Below, piece by piece: positions 28,320-36,600 of a DNA stretch of 64,000 nt (positions are counted from its first letter, which is position 1; each line of letters starts with the position of its first letter). The DNA is from Marinisporobacter balticus. Lineage in GTDB: Bacteria > Bacillota > Clostridia > Peptostreptococcales > Thermotaleaceae. A program made the translations under genes and the position numbers. The notes under the pieces were generated by a model. The model worked only from the letters and a program-made list of their open reading frames with translations. It searched no databases and was not told the origin of the DNA. Location of the stretch: NCBI RefSeq assembly GCF_004345705.1, contig NZ_SLWV01000013.1:23616-87615 (forward strand), given 5' to 3'.

Positions 28320-28901
28320 TTAGTCTACTTGTAATCCATAGTTTTTACAAAGTGCAGCTAGTCCTCCTTGGAATCCACTACCAATCGCATTAAACTTCCA
28401 TTCACGATCATGACGATAAATCTCACAAACAACAAGCGCTGTTTCAACAGAGAATTCTTCCCCTAAATCATAACGTAGTACTTCTTCGTTTGTTTCTTCA
28501 TTTACCACACGAACATATGCATTAGAAACTTGCCCAAAATTTTGTTGTCTTTGTAGTGCATCATGAATAGTAACAGTAATACCAATTTTGTGTACATGCG
28601 TAGGAATTTTATCAAATTCTATTTTTATTTCCTCATCGTCTCCATCCCCTTCACCGGTTCTATTATCTCCCGTATGAATAACAGAGCTATTTCCACCTTC
28701 TAGATTGTTATAAAAAACAAAATCATGATCATTTGAAACTTTTCCATTTTCTCCAGTTAAAAACGCAGAAGCATCTAAGTCAAAATCATGTCCTCCTGAA
28801 TACTTATTTGTATCCCACCCAAGTCCTATAATCACTTTTTTAAGTGCCGGGTTTGACTTTGTTAAATCGATTCTTTGTCCTTTACTTAAATTAATAGACA
28901 T
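28320..28901 (-). CDS. TerD-family stress protein (copy 3)
   Basis: 193 residues of the TerD fold, a Ca2+-binding beta sandwich. Visible hallmarks are KGQRIDLTKSNPALKKVIIGLGWD, the acidic DFDLDASAFL, and GDNRTGEGDGDDEEI, which together form the calcium sites. Family members occur in tellurite, phage and general stress responses and in calcium-linked signalling; the exact role here is not known. The nearest paralogue is at 30480. It lies 22 bases after the second TerD gene and has a strong GGGAGG ribosome site. Confidence 0.93.
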   Translation of the reverse strand: MSINLSKGQRIDLTKSNPALKKVIIGLGWDTNKYSGGHDFDLDASAFLTGENGKVSNDHDFVFYNNLEGGNSSVIHTGDNRTGEGDGDDEEIKIEFDKIPTHVHKIGITVTIHDALQRQQNFGQVSNAYVRVVNEETNEEVLRYDLGEEFSVETALVVCEIYRHDREWKFNAIGSGFQGGLAALCKNYGLQVD

Positions 28902-28923
28902 ACGCTCTGCCTCCCTTTATTCC

Positions 28924-29535
28924 TTAATATTTCTTCACAATTTCACTTAATGAAGCATCATGTGTTCCTTCACCAATCGCAGCAAATTTCCACTCTGTAT
29001 CATGGCGATAAATTTCTCCTACAATCAAAGTCATTTTTCCTGCATACCCATCTGTCAAATTATACCTTATGACTTCTTGGTTGCTTGTTCCATTTGTTAC
29101 ACGGATATATGCATTTTCAATCAATCCAAAATCTTGTTTTCGTCTTATACAATCATAAATATTTACAACAAATACGAGCTTATGAATATTTGCAGGAACA
29201 AGTCCAAGGTTTATGATGATTTGCTCATCATCCCCGTCTCCCTCACCTGTAAGATTATCTCCTGTGTGCACAACACTGCCACACATACTTCTTAGATTTC
29301 CAAAATAGATCAAATCTTGTTTTCTAGTCAATTTATTATTGCTATCTAGCATAAGTACAGACGCATCACAATCAACATCTGCATTATTGCTTCCTCCCCC
29401 AAAAATACCTGATAAGAAACCGCCCCCAGGTTTCTTTTGAACGGGATCCCATCCTAACCCAACCATAATTTGAGATAACCCAGGATTTTTTTTCGTCAAA
29501 TCAATCCTTTGACCTTTTTGTAAATTAATTCCCAT
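28924..29535 (-). CDS. TerD-family stress protein, divergent copy with glycine-rich insert
   Basis: 203 residues. The TerD core is present (KGQRIDLTKKNPGLSQIMVGLGWD, ADVDCDASVLML, GDNLTGEGDGDDEQI). After the first segment there is an insert of about ten residues rich in glycine (GGGFLSGIFGGGSNN) that the other two copies lack. The C-terminus is shorter and ends SLSEIVKKY. It may be the TerZ-like or TerX-like partner of the set. It sits between the AIM24 gene and the third TerD gene, behind AAAGGAGGAG. Confidence 0.92.
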   Translation of the reverse strand: MGINLQKGQRIDLTKKNPGLSQIMVGLGWDPVQKKPGGGFLSGIFGGGSNNADVDCDASVLMLDSNNKLTRKQDLIYFGNLRSMCGSVVHTGDNLTGEGDGDDEQIIINLGLVPANIHKLVFVVNIYDCIRRKQDFGLIENAYIRVTNGTSNQEVIRYNLTDGYAGKMTLIVGEIYRHDTEWKFAAIGEGTHDASLSEIVKKY

Positions 29536-29646
29536 ACTTTCTCCTCCTTTAGTCGCAAAATTCTGTTATGAACAGATTATATACAGCATTATTTATATAT
29601 AATATTAATTCTAACTTTTTCTTAAAAATCCTTCCAAATTTTTCTT

Positions 29647-30327
29647 CTATTTTGAAGAAGGAATAAACTGACGCATCCATGAACCAAACCCACCAGGATT
29701 TCTGCTTTGAATCAGTACCGTTCCAGGTCCTTTGAATCTACATACCAATCCTTCTCCAGAAGTAAAACTTGAAATCCATCCCTTTGATGCTTTTTCAATA
29801 CTATACTGCATATATTCAGGCCAAGCTACTAAGTGGCTATTATCAATAATCATCTCTTCACCAGCAGGAATATTTACTGCATGGATTGCACCTAGAGAAT
29901 TGATAAATACCGTACCCTTTCCACTTATTTTAACAATAAAAAATCCTTCTCCTGAAAATATTCCTTTTGCTAAGTTCTGCATTTGTGTAGCTACTTCAAT
30001 ATTTTGCGTCGCTGCTAAAAAACCATCCTTTTGCACGTACAAACCGTAAGAGCCATCTAGTTCTATATCTTCAATTCCACCTAATGCAGAGGGTGCTAAT
30101 AACACTTCTCCAGGTCCACGATTTGCCTTTAGCATTTGAAAGAAGAATTTTTCTCCTGCAAGCATTCTTCCAAGCCCTTTCATAAATCCGCCTTCAGCGC
30201 GTCCTTCCACATCCATTGTACTAGACATAGACACCATAGCCCCTGATTCTGCTTTCACCATCTCGCCTTTTTGTAGTTCTATTTGAACCATTGGAAAGGC
30301 TTCTTTATACAGTATTTTATAATTCAA
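29647..30327 (-). CDS. AIM24 / TIGR00266-family protein
   Basis: 226 residues from the TTG at 30327, giving MNYKILYKEAFPMVQIELQKG. AGGAG lies 7-8 bases ahead of it, while the GTG nine bases upstream overlaps that site. The protein is a single AIM24-type beta helix: KAESGAMVSMSSTMDVEG, GEVLLAPSALGGIEDIEL, LVCRFKGPGTVLIQSRNPGGF. Bacterial members frequently lie beside TerD genes; a scaffolding or membrane-repair role has been proposed but not shown. It has its own leader after a terminator behind the first TerD gene. Confidence 0.88.
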   Translation of the reverse strand: MNYKILYKEAFPMVQIELQKGEMVKAESGAMVSMSSTMDVEGRAEGGFMKGLGRMLAGEKFFFQMLKANRGPGEVLLAPSALGGIEDIELDGSYGLYVQKDGFLAATQNIEVATQMQNLAKGIFSGEGFFIVKISGKGTVFINSLGAIHAVNIPAGEEMIIDNSHLVAWPEYMQYSIEKASKGWISSFTSGEGLVCRFKGPGTVLIQSRNPGGFGSWMRQFIPSSK

Positions 30328-30446
30328 TTTTCTCACTCCTATATTCTATTTATATTATTCGAGATAACTACTACATATTTTATTAAAATTTAATTATGCC
30401 ATAAACATTTGGTTTTGATCATATGCTTATTGTATGTTATAAAAAA

Positions 30447-30470
30447 GGCAGAGCCTAGGCTCTCCCTTTT
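30447..30470 (-). terminator. Terminator after the first TerD gene
   Basis: The palindrome AGAGCCTAGGCTCT, extended to GGGAGAGCC / GGCTCTGCC, is followed on the minus strand by six T residues. It begins about ten bases after the stop codon. Confidence 0.85.
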
Positions 30471-30479
30471 TTTATTTTA

Positions 30480-31058
30480 TTACATATTGATTCCGAAATT
30501 TCCACAAAGAGCAGAAAGTCCTCCTTGGAACCCACTCCCGATTGCATTAAATTTCCACTCACTGTTATTACGATAAAGTTCACCTATCACAACAGCTGTT
30601 TCGATACTAAAATCTTCTCCAAGATCATATCGAATCAATTCTTCATTACTTCCTTCATTCACAATTCGAATGAATGCATTTGATACTTGTCCAAAATTTT
30701 GACTTCTCTCCGTTGCTTGATGAATTGTTACGGTAAAAGCAATTTTTGCTACATTTGCAGGCACTTTACTAAGATCAATCTTTACTTGCTCGTCATCTCC
30801 ATCCCCTTCACCTGTCAAATTATCTCCAAGGTGAATTACGGACTGCGCTGCATCCTTTAAATTGTTATAAAATATAAAGTCTTTCTCACTTGTAACTTTT
30901 CCATTCTCCCCTAGCATAAAAACAGCAGCATCTAAATCAAAATCTGCGCCACCATCATATTTGTTTGTATCCCACCCTAAACCTACTAATACCTTTGTAA
31001 GACCAGGATTGGTTTTTGTTAAATCTACCTTTTGTCCTTTTTGTAAACTGATTGCCAT
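30480..31058 (-). CDS. TerD-family stress protein (copy 1)
   Basis: 192 residues from the ATG at 31058 directly behind AGGAGG; the frame extends 14 codons further without support. TerD motifs: KGQKVDLTKTNPGLTKVLVGLGWD, DFDLDAAVFML, GDNLTGEGDGDDEQV and the family end GSGFQGGLSALCGNFGI. It is very like the copy at 28320 and less like that at 28924. It is separated from the AIM24 gene by a terminator, so the TerD genes are probably expressed from more than one promoter. Confidence 0.93.
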   Translation of the reverse strand: MAISLQKGQKVDLTKTNPGLTKVLVGLGWDTNKYDGGADFDLDAAVFMLGENGKVTSEKDFIFYNNLKDAAQSVIHLGDNLTGEGDGDDEQVKIDLSKVPANVAKIAFTVTIHQATERSQNFGQVSNAFIRIVNEGSNEELIRYDLGEDFSIETAVVIGELYRNNSEWKFNAIGSGFQGGLSALCGNFGINM

Positions 31059-31175
31059 AATAAGACCTCCTATTTTCTGTGTTCTTAATATGTTTCCCAT
31101 TACTTATATTTCTTCTCTGATCCCTAAAATCCTCCTATTTTTGAAGTATTTTTCAAAGTCTCTAAAAATATACCT

Positions 31176-32942
31176 CTATAGATTAAATTGTTCTATTAAA
31201 TGTTTTAATTTATCCATAACAGAAACCATTTTATCTGTTTCTTCTCTCATAAGCTCCATAGAACTATTTTCTTGTTGTGTAAGCGCAGATGTTTCCTCAA
31301 TAGATGCAGAATTTTCCTCTGCAATGGCTGCGACCTGTTCTACAGAAGAACTAATTTCTTCATTATGCTTAGAAACTCTTTCTAGATTTTCAGATACCTG
31401 CTGAATCTTTTCTACCATTTTTGGCATTTGTTCATTGATATTATTAAAACATTCTTCAGTATCTTGGATTTGTTTTGTTCCACTTTCTACTTGTTTATAT
31501 CCCTCCTCTAAAGATTGTGTCATGCTATTTGATTCTTTTTGGATATCTTCTACAATGCCTCTTATTTCGGTAGCTGAATTGCCAACTTGCTCAGCAAGTT
31601 TTCGGATTTCATCTGATACAACAGCAAACCCTCTTCCTGCTTCACCTGCTCTTGCTGCTTCAATGGCTGCATTTAATGCTAAAAGATTTGTTTGCTCTGC
31701 GATTTGATTGATCACTTCAACCAGTTGTGATATATTTTGGGCTTTATGATTTAACTTCTGTACTTTTTCAACAGACCCTTTTACCACATGATTGATATGA
31801 TTCATCTGATCTACAGATGCTAAAATTTGCTGATTTCCTACATCTGCTACAGCTCGGACTTCTTCTGAACTAGTTTTTAGTTCTTCGCCTGTTCTTGTTG
31901 TTTCTTCTATTAACTTCCCTAATTCGTTAATAGCATGTGCAATCTCTGTAGATGAATTTGCTTGTTCTTCTGCGCCCACAGACATTTCCTGCATAGTAGC
32001 CGCAATTTGTCCACTTCCATTTCTTACTTCTTTTGCAATATTCATAAAAGCATTACTTTGTCTATCAGCTTCTTGGGATACCCCTCCCATTTCTGTAATC
32101 ATTGCCCTTAAGTGATCCACCATTTTGTTAATAGCAGCTGCTAATTGCCCAATTTCATCTTTTCCTTCATAATGAATGCGCTCCAAAGTAAGATCTCCCT
32201 GCGCGGCATTATCAGCGACTACAATAATAGTATTCAAGCATTTTCTAATGTTTCTACTAATAATGATCATAATAACGACACTAAAAAATGCACAAATTCC
32301 TACCGTAATGATCAGCATCCATATTGCCTTTTTCATGTTTTCATCTACACTTTTTATTGCTACTTTTCGTTCTTTTTCTACAATCTCTTTCATTTTTTCT
32401 AGTAAAGATACTGTTCTACTTCGAATAGCAGAGGTTGTTATTTTTTCAGCCACCAAATTTTTTTGATTGTTCGTTTTTACGGATAAAACGATTTTTTCTG
32501 TAAGCAGGCTATGTACTTTTTCATTGTTACTTACAATATGATCATAATAAAATTTGAGATCCCCTGTACGGTCTGTATCAATAATCGGTTTTATCTCATC
32601 TAATAAAATTTGGAACTCACTTCTAACTGCTTCATAATCATTTAAATAGGAATCTTTCTTAAAAAAGATAAACTCGCCAATACGTACATCTTTTTCTCGG
32701 AATAAAGAACCCATCTTCGTAATCATGATCACACGATGATCCGTATCCTCTACATTTTTCACATTCTTTTTCATTTCCAATATGGAGTAGATCGTCACAC
32801 TAGCTGAAACAATAAAAAATATGAGTACTATAAATAGAACGACCCCATATTTATACCCTATTCTTACGTTGTTCCATCCTAGCGTCTTCTTTTTTGTATT
32901 TTGTTTTATTTTTTTTTGTTTAAGTATTTTCTCTTTTTTCAC
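31176..32942 (-). CDS. Methyl-accepting chemotaxis protein, helical-bundle sensor
   Basis: 588 residues from a GTG at 32942 with AGAGAGGTG in front. The first 25 residues are very basic, then come a membrane helix (about 32-54), an all-helical extracellular region (about 55-190) and a second helix (about 191-214). The extracellular part looks like a four-helix bundle. HAMP follows, then the signalling domain with tip QIAEQTNLLALNAAIEAARAGEAGRGFAVV. The ligand is unknown. It lies 117 bases upstream of the first TerD gene on the same strand, but no shared promoter is evident. Confidence 0.9.
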   Translation of the reverse strand: MKKEKILKQKKIKQNTKKKTLGWNNVRIGYKYGVVLFIVLIFFIVSASVTIYSILEMKKNVKNVEDTDHRVIMITKMGSLFREKDVRIGEFIFFKKDSYLNDYEAVRSEFQILLDEIKPIIDTDRTGDLKFYYDHIVSNNEKVHSLLTEKIVLSVKTNNQKNLVAEKITTSAIRSRTVSLLEKMKEIVEKERKVAIKSVDENMKKAIWMLIITVGICAFFSVVIMIIISRNIRKCLNTIIVVADNAAQGDLTLERIHYEGKDEIGQLAAAINKMVDHLRAMITEMGGVSQEADRQSNAFMNIAKEVRNGSGQIAATMQEMSVGAEEQANSSTEIAHAINELGKLIEETTRTGEELKTSSEEVRAVADVGNQQILASVDQMNHINHVVKGSVEKVQKLNHKAQNISQLVEVINQIAEQTNLLALNAAIEAARAGEAGRGFAVVSDEIRKLAEQVGNSATEIRGIVEDIQKESNSMTQSLEEGYKQVESGTKQIQDTEECFNNINEQMPKMVEKIQQVSENLERVSKHNEEISSSVEQVAAIAEENSASIEETSALTQQENSSMELMREETDKMVSVMDKLKHLIEQFNL

Positions 32943-33177
32943 CTTTGTACACCTCTCTTACTCTTCTGCCTAAAAGCATGTCATTCAAAACACATTTCTA
33001 TATTTTACTAATTATGCGTTTACATACTATTCTCCACGATTTTGTAAATTCCTTCTTTAAATTTAATATTTAACCTATAATTGGATATATAGTCTTATTT
33101 TTCTGTTATTTGAAATCATCCGTATTTAATCAATTTTTATTATGTATTTTATGGATTCCAATCTCTTGAATCTTTTG
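32943..33177. other. Divergent intergenic region
   Basis: AT-rich spacer between the chemoreceptor gene (minus) and the exchanger gene (plus). I find no sigma-D type flagellar promoter before the chemoreceptor and no further gene. A minus-strand exchanger-antisense frame here is a shadow. Confidence 0.4.
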
Positions 33178-33206
33178 TTGAGAAATTTTCCACAAACTGA
33201 TAAAAT
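33178..33206 (+). promoter_or_regulatory. Sigma-A promoter of the cation exchanger gene
   Basis: TTGAGA, a 17-base spacer and TAAAAT lie about 62 bases before the start codon. Each box has one mismatch to the consensus. Confidence 0.6.
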
Positions 33207-33268
33207 GGATATCATGGTAAAAACAATAAAATTTAAAAATTAGAAATAATAAAAAGGAGGAAGATTCA

Positions 33269-34339
33269 ATGTTTGATTGGATTAGCAATATATGGATTGC
33301 CATTGTGATGCTATTTGCTATGGCGTGGGTGATTAATGTAGCATCCGATAAATTAGGAGACGTTTTACATGTATTAGGATTAAAATTAAATATACCAAAT
33401 TCTGTAAGGGGTGCAACCTTTGATGCCATCGCATCATCTTTTCCAGAATTTTCAACAGCTATGGTTGCTGTAGTGGTTTACAAAGAGTTTGCAGATGTAG
33501 GCGTTCCTACTATCGCTGGTTCAGGAATATTCAACATCTTACTGATTCCAATGCTTGCAATATTTGCTTATCATGGAACAGATAAATTAAAGGCAGATCC
33601 ATCTGGGGTTTATCGGGATATGGTGTTTTATACCATTAGTATTTTAACTTTAATCATTACCGCTTATTTCGGAAAGTTTACACCTGTTTCAGGGGTTATT
33701 TTAATCTGTATTTATGTAGGATATATCGTAACATTATATCTTCAAACAAAGAAATATCAACAATCACGTACCCTTGGAGAGCAAATTGCAGATACAGCAG
33801 ATCTAAAGCATGAGCTTGATGAAGAAGGTGAAGATGAAGATTTTGTTGATATGCCTTATTCAAAAATCTTTGGGGTTATTATAATAACCATGGGACTTTT
33901 ATGGATTAGTTGCGATGCCATCGTAAAATCAGCTATCGTTATTTCAGATACTTTTGGTATATCAAAACTTATTGTTTCTGTCGTTATATTAGCTGCTTGT
34001 ACTTCTATCCCAGATACACTATTATCTATAAAATCTGCAAAACTGGGCGATGCAGATGGTGCAGTATCCAATGCTGTAGGATCAAATATATTTGATATTT
34101 GTATTTGTCTTGGGTTTCCAATGTTGATTGCAGGAAAAGAAATTCCAGTAAATTTTGGTGAAAATATTATCATCTTTGCCTTTTTATTGTTGTCTATGCT
34201 CACAACAGCAACACTTCTCCTTAAAAAAGATGGTATAGGAAAAAAAGATGCCCCGATCATGGCCATTGTTTACGGATTATTTATTCTTTATGTAATCGGT
34301 GTAGCCGTTGGTTTTATTCCACTTAATTTATTAGCATAA
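33269..34339 (+). CDS. Na+/Ca2+ exchanger-family cation antiporter
   Basis: 356 residues with about ten helices and the two inverted alpha repeats of the CaCA superfamily: RGATFDAIASSFPEF..AGSGIFNILLIPM, and ACTSIPDTLLSIKSAKLGDADGAVSNAVGSNIFD in the second half. An acidic cytoplasmic loop (ELDEEGEDEDFVD, about residues 178-190) lies between the halves. It should move Ca2+ out of the cell against Na+ or H+. It is divergent from the TerD cluster; a link through calcium is possible, since TerD proteins bind Ca2+, but that is inference. AAGGAGGAAG precedes the ATG. Confidence 0.88.
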   Translation: MFDWISNIWIAIVMLFAMAWVINVASDKLGDVLHVLGLKLNIPNSVRGATFDAIASSFPEFSTAMVAVVVYKEFADVGVPTIAGSGIFNILLIPMLAIFAYHGTDKLKADPSGVYRDMVFYTISILTLIITAYFGKFTPVSGVILICIYVGYIVTLYLQTKKYQQSRTLGEQIADTADLKHELDEEGEDEDFVDMPYSKIFGVIIITMGLLWISCDAIVKSAIVISDTFGISKLIVSVVILAACTSIPDTLLSIKSAKLGDADGAVSNAVGSNIFDICICLGFPMLIAGKEIPVNFGENIIIFAFLLLSMLTTATLLLKKDGIGKKDAPIMAIVYGLFILYVIGVAVGFIPLNLLA

Positions 34340-34341
34340 TC

Positions 34342-34377
34342 AAAAATGAGATGAAGATTTTCTTCATCTCATTTTTT
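34342..34377. terminator. Bidirectional terminator
   Basis: AAAAATGAGATGAAGA and TCTTCATCTCATTTTT form a perfect long stem with T and A tracts outside. It serves the exchanger gene on the plus strand and queT on the minus strand. Confidence 0.9.
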
Positions 34378-34395
34378 AAATTGTACTAATGTACT

Positions 34396-34866
34396 TTACG
34401 ATCTAGGAAATATTTTATCTCTATACTTTTCTAATGTTAAAATCAAAGGATACCCTATTCCATAACAGGCAATCAATTGTCCTAATGTTACCCAGCCCAT
34501 CGTAATAATAAGAGGGGCACCATAAAGATAATTTAGAATAAATCCTACAACAATCCCATTCACTACAACAGGTGGAAGTGGTGCTAACCATTTCTTCGGC
34601 ATCTTATATGTTAGATAAGCTGCCAACAAGGTAGCCATACTCCCAAAAACAATGTCAACCAGCCCATTCCCACCAACAATATTTGCTATAATGCATCCTA
34701 CAAATAACCCCGGAATAGCCGCTGGCATAAACATAGGTAACACGGTTAAACTTTCAGATACTCTTACCTGAATTGGCCCATAGCTATAGGGCGCAAACAA
34801 AATCGTAAGCACCACATAAACGGCGCCAATCATTCCTGCCTGCACTAAAAAATTTGTTTTTTTCAT
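34396..34866 (-). CDS. queT: Queuosine precursor transporter QueT
   Basis: 156 residues with about five membrane helices. GPIQVRVSESLTVLPMFMPAAIPGLFVGC and NIVGGNGLVDIVFGSMATLLAAYLTY are the QueT family signature. It acts as the substrate-binding S component of an ECF transporter, using the shared EcfAAT energising module encoded elsewhere. The call is strongly backed by a preQ1-I riboswitch in its leader, so the substrate is preQ1/preQ0 or another 7-deazaguanine. It stands as a single gene. Confidence 0.93.
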   Translation of the reverse strand: MKKTNFLVQAGMIGAVYVVLTILFAPYSYGPIQVRVSESLTVLPMFMPAAIPGLFVGCIIANIVGGNGLVDIVFGSMATLLAAYLTYKMPKKWLAPLPPVVVNGIVVGFILNYLYGAPLIITMGWVTLGQLIACYGIGYPLILTLEKYRDKIFPRS

Positions 34867-34873
34867 TTTTCAA

Positions 34874-34918
34874 CCCTCCGTAGTTTTGTTTAGTGTCAGG
34901 ATATTGCGAACTGACAAC
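34874..34918 (-). promoter_or_regulatory. preQ1-I riboswitch controlling queT
   Basis: On the minus strand a TGTCAG / CTGACA stem encloses the loop TTCGCAATATC. It is followed by the A-rich tail CTAAACAAAACTACGGAGGG. This matches the compact preQ1 class I aptamer of the kind known from Caldanaerobacter tengcongensis (TCGCA loop, AACAAAAC tail). The tail runs straight into the ribosome site, so preQ1 binding would hide the Shine-Dalgarno sequence and shut off translation. Confidence 0.9.
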
Positions 34919-34979
34919 TCATTTCCATGCATTTTCAATCACACTCAAATAGCTTGAAAATACACAAATTACAAAATGT

Positions 34980-35009
34980 ATATTATCATGTTTTATCATG
35001 TATTGTCAA
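34980..35009 (-). promoter_or_regulatory. Promoter of queT
   Basis: On the minus strand TTGACA, an 18-base spacer and TAATAT. Transcription would begin near 34973, about 55 bases before the riboswitch stem. Confidence 0.65.
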
Positions 35010-35135
35010 TTTAGATTAGCAAAAGATTAGCAGAAAGATGCCTAATCGATCTCAAAAAATAATATTTTTGGATATTAGAATATTCAAGTAAATAAGTGAA
35101 ATACTAATTAAAAACCGACCTTGGAGGAAAAACGA

Positions 35136-36227
35136 GTGAATAAAGAAGCTATTTCTGATAAACAAGGGATATCTCTTATAGTTTTATTTATAATAGGTTC
35201 CTCTTCAATCGCTGTATCTGGACTAGATGCTAAAAAAGATGTATGGCTAGCTATTATTATGGCCATGTTGCTGGCAATGTTTATACTATTGATATACGCT
35301 AGACTTCAATTTATTTATCCTAACAAAGATTTATTTGAGATTATTGAAATCTGTTTTGGAAAATTTATTGGAAAAGGAATGATAATATTATATACTTGTT
35401 TTTTTCTTGATTTAACAGCTAATGTTTTAAGAAATTATGGAGAATTTATAAACATAGTTTCTTTTCATAATACACCTCTAGTTATACCAATGCTATGTAT
35501 CATTATCCTATGTGCTTATGCAATAAAACAAGGAATTGAGATTTTAGGTAGATGGGGAAGTTTTTTCATTATAATACCTATTGTTAGCTTATTAATTGTC
35601 GTATCGTTATTAATTTCAAAGATGCACATCAATAATATTCTACCTGTATTGAATAATGGAATAAAACCAGTTTTCAGAGGAGCTTTTGGCGTATTCTGTT
35701 TTCCTTTCACTCAAATATTACCATTTACTGTAGCTTTCTCCACATTTAAAACAAAAAGATCTCCTTATATAGTTTACATGCTAGGGTTATTTATAGGAGG
35801 AATAGTAATCTTTGTAACTTCTTTAACGGATATTTTAGTAATAGGCATAAATGATGCATCAAGTCTGTACTTTGCAACATATACTGCTGTTTCAAGAATA
35901 GATATTGGGAACATTTTGCAAAGAGTAGAAGCACTATCGGCGATTATATTCATCTTAGGCGGCTTTGTTAAAATAAGCATATATTTGTTATCCACTTGCA
36001 AAGGAATTTCTAAAATATTTGAATGTACTGATTATCGATTGATAGTAATTCCTATTTCTCTATTGGTAATTAATTTATCTTACTTATCATTTGATAGTTC
36101 AATGCAATATTATGAATTTGATGCTGACATATTTTCCTATTATATTTTTCCATTTCAAGTAATTTTACCTATTATTATACTTATTGTTGCTGAAATAAAG
36201 AAGAAATATAATTGCATTAAAGTTTGA
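35136..36227 (+). CDS. GerAB-family spore germination permease, orphan
   Basis: 363 residues from the GTG at 35136, 8 bases after GGAGG; the open frame begins earlier at 35121. About ten membrane helices of the APC superfamily are seen. ISDKQGISLIVLFIIGSSSI at the start, YPNKDLFEIIEICFGKFIGK and the later GAFGVFCFPFTQILPFTVAF fit the GerAB/YndE family, which senses germinants in the spore inner membrane. GerAA and GerAC partners normally sit beside it but are absent here, so it is either an orphan subunit or a related amino acid permease. Confidence 0.82.
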   Translation: MNKEAISDKQGISLIVLFIIGSSSIAVSGLDAKKDVWLAIIMAMLLAMFILLIYARLQFIYPNKDLFEIIEICFGKFIGKGMIILYTCFFLDLTANVLRNYGEFINIVSFHNTPLVIPMLCIIILCAYAIKQGIEILGRWGSFFIIIPIVSLLIVVSLLISKMHINNILPVLNNGIKPVFRGAFGVFCFPFTQILPFTVAFSTFKTKRSPYIVYMLGLFIGGIVIFVTSLTDILVIGINDASSLYFATYTAVSRIDIGNILQRVEALSAIIFILGGFVKISIYLLSTCKGISKIFECTDYRLIVIPISLLVINLSYLSFDSSMQYYEFDADIFSYYIFPFQVILPIIILIVAEIKKKYNCIKV

Positions 36228-36284
36228 AAGACCCTTATCCATATAATAGATTTTAAGTTTTTTAAATAATATTTTTTCACACCC

Positions 36285-36314
36285 TTGTCATTTCTATCAT
36301 ACTTATGTTAATAT
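36285..36314 (+). promoter_or_regulatory. Promoter of the tyrS leader
   Basis: TTGTCA, an 18-base spacer and TAATAT. The T-box leader starts about 25 bases further on. Confidence 0.6.
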
Positions 36315-36340
36315 AGGGTGAAATAGTTATATATTAAAGC

Positions 36341-36576
36341 GATGAAAGAGATGAGTAATCTCCATGGTTACAAAAAAGAGAGTAGACTGGGTGGTGCAAA
36401 GTCTATAGTACATGGAAAGATGAATTACACTCTGGAGTTTCAAAGGTAAAAACTTTGACGGTTCCCACACGTTATTGTGGATTGAGGCATAATGGATTGA
36501 ATCATCCCTTATGCAAATTAAGGTGGTACCACGGGCTTTCTCGTCCTTATATTGATGAGAGGGTCTTTTATTTTTT
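36341..36576 (+). promoter_or_regulatory. T-box leader of tyrS (tyrosine-specific)
   Basis: Stem I begins at GATGAAAGAGATGAGTAATC and contains the conserved GGTGGTGCAAAGTC segment. GAATTACAC supplies the specifier codon TAC (Tyr). The T-box proper AAGGTGGTACCACGG is at 36520-36534. A terminator hairpin (GGGCTTTCTCGTCC with GATGAGAGGGTCT) and a T run end at 36576. Uncharged tRNA-Tyr would pair with the specifier and the T-box and let RNA polymerase through into tyrS. Confidence 0.93.
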
Positions 36577-36600
36577 GATAAAAATAGGGAGGTTTTTAAC

